Below are positions 9,217-19,313 of a stretch of DNA of 64,000 bases, piece by piece. The translations under genes were made by a program, and so were the position numbers. How positions within the stretch are numbered: position 1 is the first letter of the stretch; each line of letters begins with the position of its first letter. Where the stretch lies: the NCBI RefSeq assembly GCF_000350165.1, contig NZ_CAUI01000005.1, positions 248,001 through 312,000 on the forward strand. The letters run 5' to 3'. The notes under the pieces are model-generated. The model was given only the letters and a program-made list of their open reading frames with translations, did not search any database and was not told the DNA's origin. Source of the stretch: Halanaerobium saccharolyticum subsp. saccharolyticum DSM 6643. GTDB taxonomy: Bacteria > Bacillota > Halanaerobiia > Halanaerobiales > Halanaerobiaceae.

Positions 9217-11841
9217 ATGAAAACTATGGAACTAAAAAATAATTTAAACTTTAAATATTACAGTTATAATCAAAATTTATTTGAAGAGATAATTTCTAAA
9301 GAGCCAGAAGTCTATATCTTTGCTAATTATAATGATTTAAAAGAGGCTCTTAAACATTATCAACCTCAGCCTCTCAGTCAGCAGAGTCAGTTTTTTAGCT
9401 TAAAGGAATTTAAAGAGCGGCTTTTCAGCAGTGATCAGATTCTGTTGAAAGAGGAAAAACTTCCTCTGCTTTTATACTCTGTTCTAACAAAAGAGGAAAA
9501 AAGTAAGCTGCGTCTGGACAGCTATAAGGATATTTATAAATTTTCAGCGCGCTTTTTTGCTTATTTTAAACTGCTGCAGGATTACCAACTGACTCAGATT
9601 GAAGGCCTAGCAGACTGGCAGCAGGAGAGAGTAGAAAGACTGGAGACAATTAAAAAAAGGTATCAAAAGCGCTTAAAAGAGCTCGGCTTTGTCGATCAGC
9701 TTCTGCTCCAGGAAGAAAAAAAATTAAATCTGCAGTTTTTAAGTGAGTTTAAAAAGATTAATTTATTCAACATAATGGATTTTAATCCCTATTTTAAAGA
9801 ACTACTGCAGAAAATAGCGCATAAATTTGAAGTTAAGCTTCATCTCCAGCTTCTGGAAGATGACTTTAATCAGGAACAACTAGAAATTGAAGAGCTGACT
9901 TTGCCAGATAAAACAAATAAGATTGAGATTAAAAAATTGAATTCTAAACTAAAAAGTCTGGCTGCTCTTTTAAACGAAAAAGAAAATTCTGCAAAAGAAG
10001 TTCAGCTCCTGGATGGTGGCAGCGATATTGATGCAGCTAATATTTTAAGTGAGCAGTTAAACCTCAATCCCTACCAGAGTTTAAGTGAAACTGATTTATA
10101 TAAGCTGCTCGAATCTCTCTATCAGCTTTACCAGCAGGGAAAAGGCTCTGCTCAAATCTTAATTGAATTAAAAGAGCTTTATGATTTATCTACCCAGAGT
10201 TTATTTAAAGATTGGCTTGAACTAAAAGGGGAAGAGCTGCAGAAAATAGAAGAATTACTGCGTCAGGATTATTTTTATCTTGATTTAGAATTGATTGAGG
10301 CAGAAATTCCTGCTTTAAAACCACTTTATAATTTTCTTAAAAATTTAAGAAAAATCAAAAACATTTCAGATTTAACTAAGCTGATTACTAAAATCTCGGA
10401 TTTTGCTCTGGAAAAAGAAGTTAAAGAAACAGCAGAGAAATTTAATGACAGTCTGCTTGAGCTTAAAAGCATCGAAGAGATGGGGATAGTCACAGGCTGG
10501 CAGGATTATTATTCTGATCAGGCTGCCGGTATTTTTTCACTATTTTTAAACCACTTAAGTTTTAAAACGATTTCACTCAGCCAAAATGAAGAAGCAGCTG
10601 AATTTTTAAGTCTGGAAAATGCACCTCAAACTAAGCGGGAAAAGCTTTTGATAAATAATTTAACCCAGAAAAATTTTGCACAAAAAAATGATGGACTTTA
10701 TTTTTTAAGTGAAAAACAGCTTAAGAATAATGGACTGTTTTTACAGCACAAAAACCAACTTTTAAAAAAATATAAATTTCTGCGGCATATTTTAAATGCA
10801 GAACAGAGTATTATCTATACTGTAGATAATGAAGATCAAAATATTTCACCCGCAGTTATTTTAGAGGAGCTTTCCTTAGAATACGGCCTGAGCTATAGTC
10901 AAAGCAAAGTAAATCTTTTAAGTGAAAAGGAAATTTTAAATAATCTATTTGATTATCAGACTGAGCTTGATTTAAAAGTCAATAGTTCAGCCAATTTTAA
11001 CCAAAATATTAAGTTAGAGAAAGATGATTTCGGCAGCAGCTTTAATTTTAGCTATTATAAATATAAATATTTAAAAGACTGCTATCACCGCTTCTATTTA
11101 GAGCAGCTGGCCCGGCTTGAGACCTCTTTAGAAATCAAACCATCACTTTCTTTAATGGCACTTGGTATTTTAACCCATGAGATATTCGGTGAACTAATAA
11201 TTTATGCCAGAGAGCATAAACTTGCCCCTCTTGAGATTCCAGCAGCAAGCCGAAAAAAAAGTATTCAGAGGGCTATTGAAGACAATAAATTAAAAATTAA
11301 TCGGGATTATTTAAATTATTATCAGCAGATAATTTTTAAGAGTCTGGAAAAATCTTTTATCCACTTTGCTGAACTGCTGCAGAAATATCTACCAGAGGAT
11401 TATCAGGATATCCTGGTAGAATGGCCGGAATGGAATTATCAGCGGCAGAAATATTTTACAGTAAAACAGACTGATTTTTATCTTTCCGGCAGAATAGATC
11501 TGCTTTTATTAAAGCAGGCTGAATATTTTATTGTTGACTTTAAAACAGGCAGTGGAGACCGCAAACAGCTTGATTTTTATTCGCTGATGCTGCGCCAAAA
11601 TTATCAGGAGCAGCTTCCGCCTGAGAGCAGAAAGGCAATCTATAATATCTTTGATCAGGCTTTTGAACATTCATATAATAAATTAGAAAAAGAAGACAGG
11701 CTGGGGGCAGAGCTGCAGGAACTGACAGAACTACTTTTTGCAGCTGGAGAATATGAGCGTATCTACAAATCACGCTGTCAGCGCTGTCCCTACAGAGATA
11801 TTTGCAGAGTGGAGGTTTTAAGCAATGAAGAAGGTAATTAA
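9217..11841 (+). CDS. AddB-like PD-(D/E)XK nuclease subunit
   Basis: An 874-residue protein, predicted partner of the helicase-nuclease encoded next. The C-terminal third is a RecB-type nuclease: LTHEIFGELI, then GRIDLLLLKQAEYFIVDFKTG with the catalytic D-x(n)-D-x-K, then QLDFYSLML. Four cysteines match the AddB iron-sulfur staple: Cys622 (in KDCYHRFYL), Cys854, Cys857 and Cys863. The N-terminal part is Gln/Leu-rich and shows no Walker A motif, and the whole is shorter than the ~1160-residue AddB of Bacillus, so the helicase half looks degenerate. Together the pair would process DNA ends for recombination. It overlaps the next gene by 17 bases. No symbol is given because it is divergent. Confidence 0.8.
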   Translation: MKTMELKNNLNFKYYSYNQNLFEEIISKEPEVYIFANYNDLKEALKHYQPQPLSQQSQFFSLKEFKERLFSSDQILLKEEKLPLLLYSVLTKEEKSKLRLDSYKDIYKFSARFFAYFKLLQDYQLTQIEGLADWQQERVERLETIKKRYQKRLKELGFVDQLLLQEEKKLNLQFLSEFKKINLFNIMDFNPYFKELLQKIAHKFEVKLHLQLLEDDFNQEQLEIEELTLPDKTNKIEIKKLNSKLKSLAALLNEKENSAKEVQLLDGGSDIDAANILSEQLNLNPYQSLSETDLYKLLESLYQLYQQGKGSAQILIELKELYDLSTQSLFKDWLELKGEELQKIEELLRQDYFYLDLELIEAEIPALKPLYNFLKNLRKIKNISDLTKLITKISDFALEKEVKETAEKFNDSLLELKSIEEMGIVTGWQDYYSDQAAGIFSLFLNHLSFKTISLSQNEEAAEFLSLENAPQTKREKLLINNLTQKNFAQKNDGLYFLSEKQLKNNGLFLQHKNQLLKKYKFLRHILNAEQSIIYTVDNEDQNISPAVILEELSLEYGLSYSQSKVNLLSEKEILNNLFDYQTELDLKVNSSANFNQNIKLEKDDFGSSFNFSYYKYKYLKDCYHRFYLEQLARLETSLEIKPSLSLMALGILTHEIFGELIIYAREHKLAPLEIPAASRKKSIQRAIEDNKLKINRDYLNYYQQIIFKSLEKSFIHFAELLQKYLPEDYQDILVEWPEWNYQRQKYFTVKQTDFYLSGRIDLLLLKQAEYFIVDFKTGSGDRKQLDFYSLMLRQNYQEQLPPESRKAIYNIFDQAFEHSYNKLEKEDRLGAELQELTELLFAAGEYERIYKSRCQRCPYRDICRVEVLSNEEGN

Positions 11842-14800
11842 AGCCAGTGCCGGGACAGGTAAAACTTACAGACTGTCCTTAGAATATTTGGCTGCACTTT
11901 TAAAAGATATAGATTTTTCGGAAATTATTGTAATGACTTTTACCAAAAAAGCAACAGCAGAAATCAAAAATAGAATATTGGAGCATCTGCGGGCAATAAT
12001 TAATCAGGCCCCGGAAAAGAAAAATATCATCAGTTCACTTAAAAACATTTATCCGGAGCTTGAAGTTGAGCCGGGAAAGCTAGAAAAAATCTATCGCAAA
12101 ATGATTTTAAATGATGAGGATATAAAAATATTTACAATTGATGCTTTTACAAATCAAATTTTTAGCAGAGGGATCGCCCCCTATCTTTCTCTTTATAATT
12201 ATCAGATTATCGATGATAGTCAGAATCAGGAAATTATTGAAGAATTATTAAAGATAATTTTAAATAATGAGGAGTATTATGAGAAGCTGCAGAACTTTTT
12301 GGAGTCCAACAGTGCCCGGGATCTGGAGCCATATTTGAAATTCATAAAAGATATTGTGGATAATGCCTGGAAATTTATGCTTTTAGAATCATCAGAATTA
12401 GAGGAAAAGGAAAAACTGCCTCAGGCTGAGATTTGTGATTTATTTGAAGCCAGCTATCAGACTCTAAAAGAAGTGGCAGAACTTAGAGGAGAAGAATTTT
12501 CGTCATCCTATTTTGTTAAAGATGGCCGCCCCTTTTTTGAACAGTATCCTGAGCTTAATACTAATCAGCAAAAAAAAGATTTTCTCTATCAGAGGAGAAA
12601 TTATTTATTAAATAACAGCTACTGGAGTGGCAATAAATTAAGAGCCAAAAAAACAGCAGATTTAAAAGAAAAATTAGAGTATGAATATCAATTATTTAGA
12701 GAAAAATTGGCTGCAGCAGTCTTCAATCAGGAGGTAATTCCGGCTGAAAAAGAAATTATCAATTTTGCCAGCCTGGTTTTAGATATATACGAGCAGCTTA
12801 AATTCAAGACCGGTAAATTTACCCATTCTGATATCAGCAATTATACTTTTAAGTATTTACAGGCTGCAGAAATTGGTTTAATCAAGGAGGGCCAGGCAAG
12901 TAGTTATCTGCTTGACCTCTTAGGAGGAGAATATCAGGCTCTTTTTATTGATGAGTTCCAGGACACCAGTATTCTGCAGTGGAAAATTTTGCGGCCGCTG
13001 ATTAATAAGGCAGAGGATTTTATTGCTGTGGGAGATGAAAAACAATCTATTTACGGCTGGCGGGGTGGGGAAAAGAAACTTTTTGCCTCACTGGAAGAAA
13101 TTATTGGAGCTGAAACAGAAAGACTTGAGCGCTGTTACCGCAGTGATCAGAATATAATTGAACTTTTAAATTATTTTTTTGACCAGTCAGAAGTTGACTG
13201 GGAATATCACCCGGTTAAGGCTAATTCTAAAGATTCAGGTTTAACAGAGGTGATTTATGGAGGCAGTTCGGCTTTTTATAATACAGATACCAAAACTTTT
13301 GAGAAGTTGGGAGCAGAAAAACAGCAGGAGATAGAAGAATTAAACAGCAAAATCAAAGAGGATCTACCGGCTGAGATAGCAGCTGATATTAAAGCTAACT
13401 ATGCTGCTGATTACGGTCAGGTCAGTGTGCTGGCCCGGACTTCAAATGAATTAAATACTATTGCCAAAAGTTTGGAAAAAGAAAAAGTACCCTACATTTT
13501 AGAAAACAGGAATTCACTGCTGGATGCAGTTCTGCCGAAAGCAGTTTATGATTTCTTATATTTTGCAGCTTACAGAGATTTCTATTCACTGCTAAAGTTT
13601 CTGCGCAGTGATCTACTTAAAATTGATAATCAGAGTTTAAAACTGATTATCAATAAGAAAAAACTTTTAAAAAACTATTTTAGCTCAAATCGAAAAGTTG
13701 AGTCAGAATCGGAACTTAAATTGTTGGATTCAAACTCTGAGCAGCTGCCCGAAAATAAAATAAAGAATTTGAAAAAAACTTTCAAAAAAATAAAGAATTT
13801 GATTGATGGGGATTATCAAGAAATTGTAAATTATCTCTATCAGCAGACTGAGCTGCTTCGACTGGCAGCAGATAACAGCCTTAGTTTAAAAAATCTATAC
13901 TCATTTTTTAAAATTATAAATTCCTTTTCTTCTTTAAAAGAACTGCTTAATTATTTAGCTGCAAATAGAGATAGTGAAGAATTAAAACAGCAGAAGGTGG
14001 AAAATAAAGATGCAGTCAGTTTAATGACAATTCATCAAGCAAAGGGGCTTTCGCTGCCGGTAGAGTATTATTACTGGAATCCCGGTCGCCGAAGTGGAAC
14101 AAGTAGTGGTGGAATCAATTTTTATCTTGAATTTGATCAGAATTATGAAAAGCTGGATGATTATTTGTTTATTCAGGATCAGTATCTTTCTATTTTGGAC
14201 TGGCTGGATTATGATTTCAAGGAAAAAGCCGAAACAAAAGCAGAAATGGAGGAGCTTAATAACCTTTATGTTGCCTTAAGTCGGGCAGAAAAAGATCTGC
14301 ACTTATATGTAGAAGCACCTAGAAAAATAAAGCCTGATCAGGATTTAATGTGGGCCGGAAGCAGTTATGATTATTACGAAAAGATGCTTTTAAATGCAGT
14401 TGAAGGCAATAACCTAACTGATCTTTTAGAGGTAGAATCAGCTGGAATAACGCTGCAGGCTGAAGCGGATAGTCTAATTGGCAAGTCTAAATTGAGTTCG
14501 CTTAATAAATATTTAAAACAGAAAAAACGGCAGCCGAAAAGGAAAGAGAATGAAGAAAAATATGCATACTTTAAAAAGCAGAGCAGCAGTCTGGAAATCT
14601 CAGCCAAAAAACTAAGAGGACTAGCTCTCCACTATTATCTTGAAAACATTAAGTATAACAGTGAGCAGGAAAAAATTTCAGCCCGCAAACTGCTGAAAAG
14701 TAAATATGGAAATCTGCTGGGTCAGGAAAAGATTGAAACAGTGATAAAAAACGCGGAAGAATTTATTAATGCTAATCCAGAAATCTTTTCTAAAAAGTAT

Positions 14801-15022
14801 CAGGTATTTAATGAGTATTTATTAAAAGAAAAAAATGAAGCAGGAGAAAATTATTATCGAATAGATAGGTTACTTGTTGATAGACTAGAGAAAAAAATTA
14901 AAATAATTGACTATAAGAGTGGTAGTTATCGGAACCCGGAGCAGCTTGAAAAGTATACTCAGCTGCTGACGACTCAACTTGGTACAGAATGGGAAATTAA
15001 GGCTAGCTTTGTCGATGTTTAA
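11825..15022 (+). CDS. addA: AddA-like UvrD/Rep-family helicase-nuclease
   Basis: A 1065-residue superfamily 1A helicase with a C-terminal nuclease. Walker A is ASAGTGKT at residues 7-14 and motif Ia is VMTFTKKA. Motif II is FIDEFQDTS near 374, motif III GDEKQSIYGWRGG, motif V LMTIHQAKGLS and motif VI LYVALSRAEKDL. The nuclease core is YRIDRLL...IIDYKSG near 1015-1030. AddA-type motors unwind double-strand ends to load RecA, and the C-terminal nuclease cuts one strand. The first codons lie inside the preceding AddB-like gene, so the two are translated together. Assignment as AddA and not RecB rests on the partner having an iron-sulfur nuclease. Confidence 0.86.
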   Translation: MKKVIKASAGTGKTYRLSLEYLAALLKDIDFSEIIVMTFTKKATAEIKNRILEHLRAIINQAPEKKNIISSLKNIYPELEVEPGKLEKIYRKMILNDEDIKIFTIDAFTNQIFSRGIAPYLSLYNYQIIDDSQNQEIIEELLKIILNNEEYYEKLQNFLESNSARDLEPYLKFIKDIVDNAWKFMLLESSELEEKEKLPQAEICDLFEASYQTLKEVAELRGEEFSSSYFVKDGRPFFEQYPELNTNQQKKDFLYQRRNYLLNNSYWSGNKLRAKKTADLKEKLEYEYQLFREKLAAAVFNQEVIPAEKEIINFASLVLDIYEQLKFKTGKFTHSDISNYTFKYLQAAEIGLIKEGQASSYLLDLLGGEYQALFIDEFQDTSILQWKILRPLINKAEDFIAVGDEKQSIYGWRGGEKKLFASLEEIIGAETERLERCYRSDQNIIELLNYFFDQSEVDWEYHPVKANSKDSGLTEVIYGGSSAFYNTDTKTFEKLGAEKQQEIEELNSKIKEDLPAEIAADIKANYAADYGQVSVLARTSNELNTIAKSLEKEKVPYILENRNSLLDAVLPKAVYDFLYFAAYRDFYSLLKFLRSDLLKIDNQSLKLIINKKKLLKNYFSSNRKVESESELKLLDSNSEQLPENKIKNLKKTFKKIKNLIDGDYQEIVNYLYQQTELLRLAADNSLSLKNLYSFFKIINSFSSLKELLNYLAANRDSEELKQQKVENKDAVSLMTIHQAKGLSLPVEYYYWNPGRRSGTSSGGINFYLEFDQNYEKLDDYLFIQDQYLSILDWLDYDFKEKAETKAEMEELNNLYVALSRAEKDLHLYVEAPRKIKPDQDLMWAGSSYDYYEKMLLNAVEGNNLTDLLEVESAGITLQAEADSLIGKSKLSSLNKYLKQKKRQPKRKENEEKYAYFKKQSSSLEISAKKLRGLALHYYLENIKYNSEQEKISARKLLKSKYGNLLGQEKIETVIKNAEEFINANPEIFSKKYQVFNEYLLKEKNEAGENYYRIDRLLVDRLEKKIKIIDYKSGSYRNPEQLEKYTQLLTTQLGTEWEIKASFVDV

Positions 15023-15058
15023 ATTTGTAAATTAATTAATATACTTTTGCAATGAAAG

Positions 15059-15067
15059 TGTTATAAT
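15059..15067 (+). promoter_or_regulatory. Extended -10 promoter for gpmA
   Basis: TG at 15059-15060, one base, then TATAAT at 15062-15067. No good -35 is seen, which is normal for extended -10 promoters. It lies 67 bases before the gpmA start. Confidence 0.4.
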
Positions 15068-15133
15068 TAAAATGTGAAATAAGAATAATAATTAGAATTG
15101 GTATATATTAAAAAAATAAGAAAGGGTGGTTTG

Positions 15134-15874
15134 ATGAAAATTGTACTGGTTCGTCATGGAGAAAGCAAATGGAATTTAGCTAACAAATTTACAGGCTGGA
15201 CAGATGTCGATTTAAGTGAACAAGGGTATAAAGAAGCTGAAGAAGCGGGAGAGTTATTAAAAAAAGAAGACTTTAATTTTGACCTTGCCTATACTTCTTA
15301 TTTAAAAAGAGCTACTAAAACTTTAAATATAATTTTAGATATTATGGACTTACATTGGATTCCAGTAATTAAGTCCTGGAAATTAAATGAAAGACATTAT
15401 GGTGCTTTACAGGGTTTAAACAAAGCAGAAACTGCTGAAAAAGAAGGTGAAGAACAGGTCCATATCTGGCGAAGGAGCTTTGATACACCGCCCCCCGCTT
15501 TAGACAAAAATGATGATCGTTATCCTGGTAATGAAGAAAAATATGCAGAATTATCTGAGTCAGAACTTCCAACTTGTGAGAGTTTGAAAATGACTATCGA
15601 AAGGGTAATGCCTTACTGGGAAAATGAAATTGTTCCTCAAATGAAAAAAGGTAAAAAAATAATTGTCTCTGCACATGGAAACAGTCTCAGGGCACTGGTT
15701 AAACATCTAGACGGAATATCTGATGAAGATATTTCATCTTTAAATATTCCAACTGGAAGGCCATTAGTCTATGAGTTTGATCAAGAAATGAATGTTAAAG
15801 ATAAATATTATCTTGGTGATCAAGAAGAAATAGAAAAGGAAATGAATAAAGTTAAAAATCAGGCAAAAAAATAA
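15134..15874 (+). CDS. gpmA: 2,3-bisphosphoglycerate-dependent phosphoglycerate mutase
   Basis: Glycolytic enzyme interconverting 3- and 2-phosphoglycerate. The 246-residue protein starts [14 protein letters not shown] with the phospho-histidine in RHGES, has the ERHYGALQG motif with the catalytic glutamate, and the second histidine in [10 protein letters not shown]. These features and the length fit the cofactor-dependent dPGM family. ATG 15134 follows AAAGGGTGG and gives the standard N-terminus; an upstream frame from 15098 adds a basic 12-residue tail and lacks a good binding site. It stands alone between addA and htrA. Confidence 0.94.
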   Translation: MKIVLVRHGESKWNLANKFTGWTDVDLSEQGYKEAEEAGELLKKEDFNFDLAYTSYLKRATKTLNIILDIMDLHWIPVIKSWKLNERHYGALQGLNKAETAEKEGEEQVHIWRRSFDTPPPALDKNDDRYPGNEEKYAELSESELPTCESLKMTIERVMPYWENEIVPQMKKGKKIIVSAHGNSLRALVKHLDGISDEDISSLNIPTGRPLVYEFDQEMNVKDKYYLGDQEEIEKEMNKVKNQAKK

Positions 15875-15953
15875 TTTAATCTAAATTTAATTTTTGCTTA
15901 ATTATTCTTTAATTTCTTTTTGGTATATTATAATTAAAAGGATGGTGTTAGTA

Positions 15954-17096
15954 GTGAAAAGGAAAAAATCTTTATTTCAGAAAACATTATTAGTCTTAAT
16001 TGTAATTTCTTTAATGATTTCTGCAGCACCGGCAGTATTTGCTCAAGACCAGCAGTCGCAAAATATGTATCAAACAAATCATTTTGCAGACATTGCTGAA
16101 GAAGTTGATAATGGTGTTGTAAAAGTGACCACAACTGTTAAGACCTCTGGTAATCAACAGGTGCCTGAAATGTTCAATGATCCTTATTTTAGATTCTTTT
16201 TTGGTGATCGTTTTCAGATGCCGGAACAACAGCCTCGAGAAAGACAGGGTTTTGGTTCAGGTTTTATAGTTTCTGAAGATGGTTATGTAGTAACCAATCA
16301 GCACGTAATAGAAGGAGCAGACAAGATTGAAATTTCAATAAATGGTAGAGAAGATCCAGTTGAAGCTGAAGTAGCCTGGTCAGATTTCAGTTTAGATTTA
16401 GCAATATTAAATATTGATACAGAAGAATTAGATCAGGAACTTAGTCCCCTTGAAATGGGAGATTCCAGTAAAATAAGGCCTGGGGACTGGGCAATTGCTA
16501 TCGGAAATCCATTAGGTTTTGAACACACTGTAACAGTAGGTGTAATTAGTGCTTTAGGACGACCAATTCAAATACCCACAGATGATCGTCAGGTTAGAAC
16601 CTATCAGAATTTAATTCAGCTAGATGCAGCAATTAATCCTGGTAATAGTGGTGGACCTTTACTCAATAATCAGGGTAAGGTAATTGGTATAAACACAGCA
16701 GTTTCCAGAGTTGGTCAGGGTATTGGTTTTGCAATCCCGGTTAATGAAATTAAAAGTATTGTAAACGAATTACAAAATACAGGTGAGATAACAAGACCGT
16801 GGATTGGTATTGCTTTCAGTGAAATTACAAAAGAAGTGCAGGAATACTTTGGTTTAGAAAATCGTGAAGGTGTAGTAGTAATTGAAGTTTATCAAGATAG
16901 TCCTGCTAAAAAGGCTGGTTTAAAAGCATATGATGTAATCAAAGAAGTAGATCAGAAGAAGGTAGAAAGCACATCTGATTTAAGTGAAATAATTTCCGAA
17001 AAAGAAGTTGGAGACAAGATAATGTTTAAAGTTATTCGCAATGGCAGCTCCGAAATTTTGTTTGGTCGAATTGGTGATAAGCCAAATGATCTTTAA
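15954..17096 (+). CDS. HtrA/DegP-family periplasmic serine protease
   Basis: Envelope-stress protease that degrades misfolded exported proteins. A basic N-terminus and hydrophobic stretch ending ...PAVFAQ is a cleavable or anchoring signal segment. The trypsin-like triad is seen in NQHVIEG (His), SDFSLDLAIL (Asp) and NPGNSGGPLL (Ser). One PDZ domain follows (RPWIGIAFSEI through the C-terminus), as in DegS/HtrA of Firmicutes. GTG 15954 is chosen because AAAAGGATGG precedes it at the right distance; the frame opens earlier at 15894 without a suitable site. The downstream two-component genes, after a terminator, may respond to the same envelope stress. Confidence 0.9.
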   Translation: MKRKKSLFQKTLLVLIVISLMISAAPAVFAQDQQSQNMYQTNHFADIAEEVDNGVVKVTTTVKTSGNQQVPEMFNDPYFRFFFGDRFQMPEQQPRERQGFGSGFIVSEDGYVVTNQHVIEGADKIEISINGREDPVEAEVAWSDFSLDLAILNIDTEELDQELSPLEMGDSSKIRPGDWAIAIGNPLGFEHTVTVGVISALGRPIQIPTDDRQVRTYQNLIQLDAAINPGNSGGPLLNNQGKVIGINTAVSRVGQGIGFAIPVNEIKSIVNELQNTGEITRPWIGIAFSEITKEVQEYFGLENREGVVVIEVYQDSPAKKAGLKAYDVIKEVDQKKVESTSDLSEIISEKEVGDKIMFKVIRNGSSEILFGRIGDKPNDL

Positions 17097-17120
17097 ATTA
17101 TAAAAAATAATAGTAAATTG

Positions 17121-17143
17121 CCGGGCTTTAAAAGCCCGGTTTT
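17121..17143 (+). terminator. Rho-independent terminator
   Basis: GC-rich stem CCGGGCTTT (17121-17129) pairs with AAAGCCCGG (17131-17139), followed by TTTT. It separates the htrA transcript from the two-component genes. Confidence 0.85.
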
Positions 17144-17192
17144 ACTGTTTAATTTTAAGTAAATAATTGATATACTAAGAGGGGTGAGTAAA

Positions 17193-17882
17193 TTGGACAA
17201 AAAAATACTATTGATAGAAGATGACTCTCAAATTGCAAGATTTGTAGAATTAGAGCTGGAACATGAAGGTTATCAGGTTAAAAAATTTGATAATGGATAT
17301 GATGGGATAAATATTTTAAAAGAAAAAGAATTTGATTTATTATTATTAGATATTATGCTTCCAGGTCAAAATGGAATTGAAGTCTGCAAAAGAATAAGAG
17401 AATTTTCAGATATTCCAATTATTATGCTGACAGCGAAATCTGAATTGGAAGATAAAGTTCAGGGTTTAGATATGGGTGCTGATGATTATTTGACTAAACC
17501 TTTTGAAATAGAAGAATTATTGGCAAGGATTAGAGCGCACTTACGTAGAGACGAAGGTAATGTTGAATCAGATAATGTATTAAAAACTGCTGATGTTGAA
17601 GTTAATCTTGATGCTCATATTGTAAAACGGGCTGGAGAAGAAATTGAATTAACAAAAAAAGAATATGATCTTTTAGTGTATTTAATCAAAAATGAAGGTA
17701 TAGTTGTAAGCAGGGATAAGCTTTTAAATAATGTCTGGGGCTATGATTATACTGGAGAAACCAATATTGTGGATGTGTATATACGTTATCTTCGAAGTAA
17801 AATTGATGACCCCTATGAACAAAAATTAATACATACAGTTCGGGGTGTTGGCTATGTACTGAGGTCAGATAAAAATGTTTGA
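17193..17882 (+). CDS. OmpR/PhoB-family response regulator
   Basis: DNA-binding response regulator. The receiver domain (about 1-120) has the acidic pocket in IEDD, the phospho-acceptor Asp53 in LLLLDIMLPGQNG, and Thr/Lys in MLTAK and LTKPF. The winged-helix effector (about 130-228) has VEVNLDAHIV, LTKKEYDLLVYL and the recognition-helix region NIVDVYIRYLRSKI, then IHTVRGVGYVLR. TTG 17193 is preferred because it gives AGAGGGG proper spacing; GTG 17184 overlaps that box. It overlaps the kinase gene by 8 bases, so the two are a cognate pair. Confidence 0.92.
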   Translation: MDKKILLIEDDSQIARFVELELEHEGYQVKKFDNGYDGINILKEKEFDLLLLDIMLPGQNGIEVCKRIREFSDIPIIMLTAKSELEDKVQGLDMGADDYLTKPFEIEELLARIRAHLRRDEGNVESDNVLKTADVEVNLDAHIVKRAGEEIELTKKEYDLLVYLIKNEGIVVSRDKLLNNVWGYDYTGETNIVDVYIRYLRSKIDDPYEQKLIHTVRGVGYVLRSDKNV

Positions 17883-19263
17883 TTTTTTTAATAAAAAAAG
17901 TAAAATTTCTTGGAAAATAACTATACTTTATGCTTTTATGTTTATGATGCTCTTATTTTTAGTTAATTTATCCATTTATTTTTTTCTATCTAGTTTTATA
18001 GATGATAACATACAAAAAAGTATAAACAATACAACTGAGTTAGTATTATCTCAATTTTCCGGTATAGGAGATCCAGTTAATTTTTTTGAAACAGATATTT
18101 TACAGCAGATAAGTCGTAGTGAAGAAAATATCTTTTTCAGAGTTTTAGATAAAGATGGTAAGGTCAATGCTCAATCTAAATATCTTGAGGATATGAACAT
18201 TCCAATTAGTGCTGAAATAGAAGAATTTAGATCTGGAAGTAAAATAATGGCTGTAAAGACAATTCCGGTTAATAAATTTGTCTTTTCTCGTGGTTATTTA
18301 CAGGTGGTTAGAGATATTACCTTTGAAAAGAATTTTCTTGATTTTCTAATTATAGTTTTAACAATTGCTGCCGGGATTGGAGCTCTAATTTCAGTCTTTT
18401 TAGGTTACTTTACTACTAAAAAAATGCTTTCCCCAATTAATAAAGTTACTGAAACCGCAAGAGAAATTAGTTCTAGTGATTTAGGACGCAGATTAGAAGT
18501 AAGTGGCCCTGATGATGAGCTAAAAAAATTAGCATTAACTTTTAATTCAATGTTAGATAGATTAGAAAAATCTTTTAAAAGTCAAAAACAGTTTGTATCT
18601 GATGCTTCTCATGAGTTGAGAACTCCGATTTCTGTTATTAAAGGTTATGTTGATCTGCTTGATCGGTGGGGTAAAGAAAAAGAAGATGTGCGAGATGAAG
18701 CTATTGATGCCATTAAAAAAGAAACTGAAAACATGAAACAATTAATGGAAAATTTACTTCTTTTAGCTCGGGGTGATGACAGTGAGTTAAAAAAAGAAGA
18801 AGAATTATTTAATTTTAATAATTTAATTAAAAAAATAGTAAAAGAATTTAAATTGATGGAAGCAGACATTAATTTAAGCTTTGAAGAGAATACTAAAATT
18901 AAATTTTATGGTGATAAAAATTTATTTAGACAGCTTTTTAGAATTTTCTTAGATAATGCCGTTAAATTCACTTCACAAAAAGGCGAGATCAAGATAAAGC
19001 TGGATAAAATGAATAGCGAAAAATTTTATTTTTCTATAGAAGATGATGGTCCAGGAATTTCTAAAGAAGATCTACCCTTTATATTTGATCGTTTTTATCA
19101 AGCTGATAAATCCAGAACAAGAAAAAATAAAAAGGGATCTGGACTTGGTTTAGCTATTGCTAAACAAATTATTGAAAGTTATGATGGGAAAATTAATATA
19201 GAAAGTGAAGAAGCAGAAGGAACAAAATTCATTATCGTTTTACCAATAAAAGAAAATAAATAA
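17875..19263 (+). CDS. Membrane sensor histidine kinase (HAMP, HisKA, HATPase)
   Basis: A 462-residue sensor kinase. A transmembrane helix near residues 12-40, an extracytoplasmic sensor of about 120 residues, and a second helix near 155-180 are followed by a HAMP linker (KKMLSPINKVTETAREI). The phospho-accepting His246 lies in SDASHELRTPISV. The ATPase domain shows the N box LDNAVKFT, the G1 box DDGPGIS, the F box FDRFYQ and the G2 box GSGLGLAIAKQI. Signal unknown; being next to htrA suggests envelope conditions, which is inference. Confidence 0.92.
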   Translation: MFDFFNKKSKISWKITILYAFMFMMLLFLVNLSIYFFLSSFIDDNIQKSINNTTELVLSQFSGIGDPVNFFETDILQQISRSEENIFFRVLDKDGKVNAQSKYLEDMNIPISAEIEEFRSGSKIMAVKTIPVNKFVFSRGYLQVVRDITFEKNFLDFLIIVLTIAAGIGALISVFLGYFTTKKMLSPINKVTETAREISSSDLGRRLEVSGPDDELKKLALTFNSMLDRLEKSFKSQKQFVSDASHELRTPISVIKGYVDLLDRWGKEKEDVRDEAIDAIKKETENMKQLMENLLLLARGDDSELKKEEELFNFNNLIKKIVKEFKLMEADINLSFEENTKIKFYGDKNLFRQLFRIFLDNAVKFTSQKGEIKIKLDKMNSEKFYFSIEDDGPGISKEDLPFIFDRFYQADKSRTRKNKKGSGLGLAIAKQIIESYDGKINIESEEAEGTKFIIVLPIKENK

Positions 19264-19313
19264 TTAAAAAATATATAGAAATTAGAATAGATTTAAATGG
19301 GAGATGATTTATT

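Noticed and set aside
14094-14279. Small plus-strand frame inside the addA gene
   Set aside because: It is an out-of-frame shadow of the helicase coding sequence, without a ribosome binding site.
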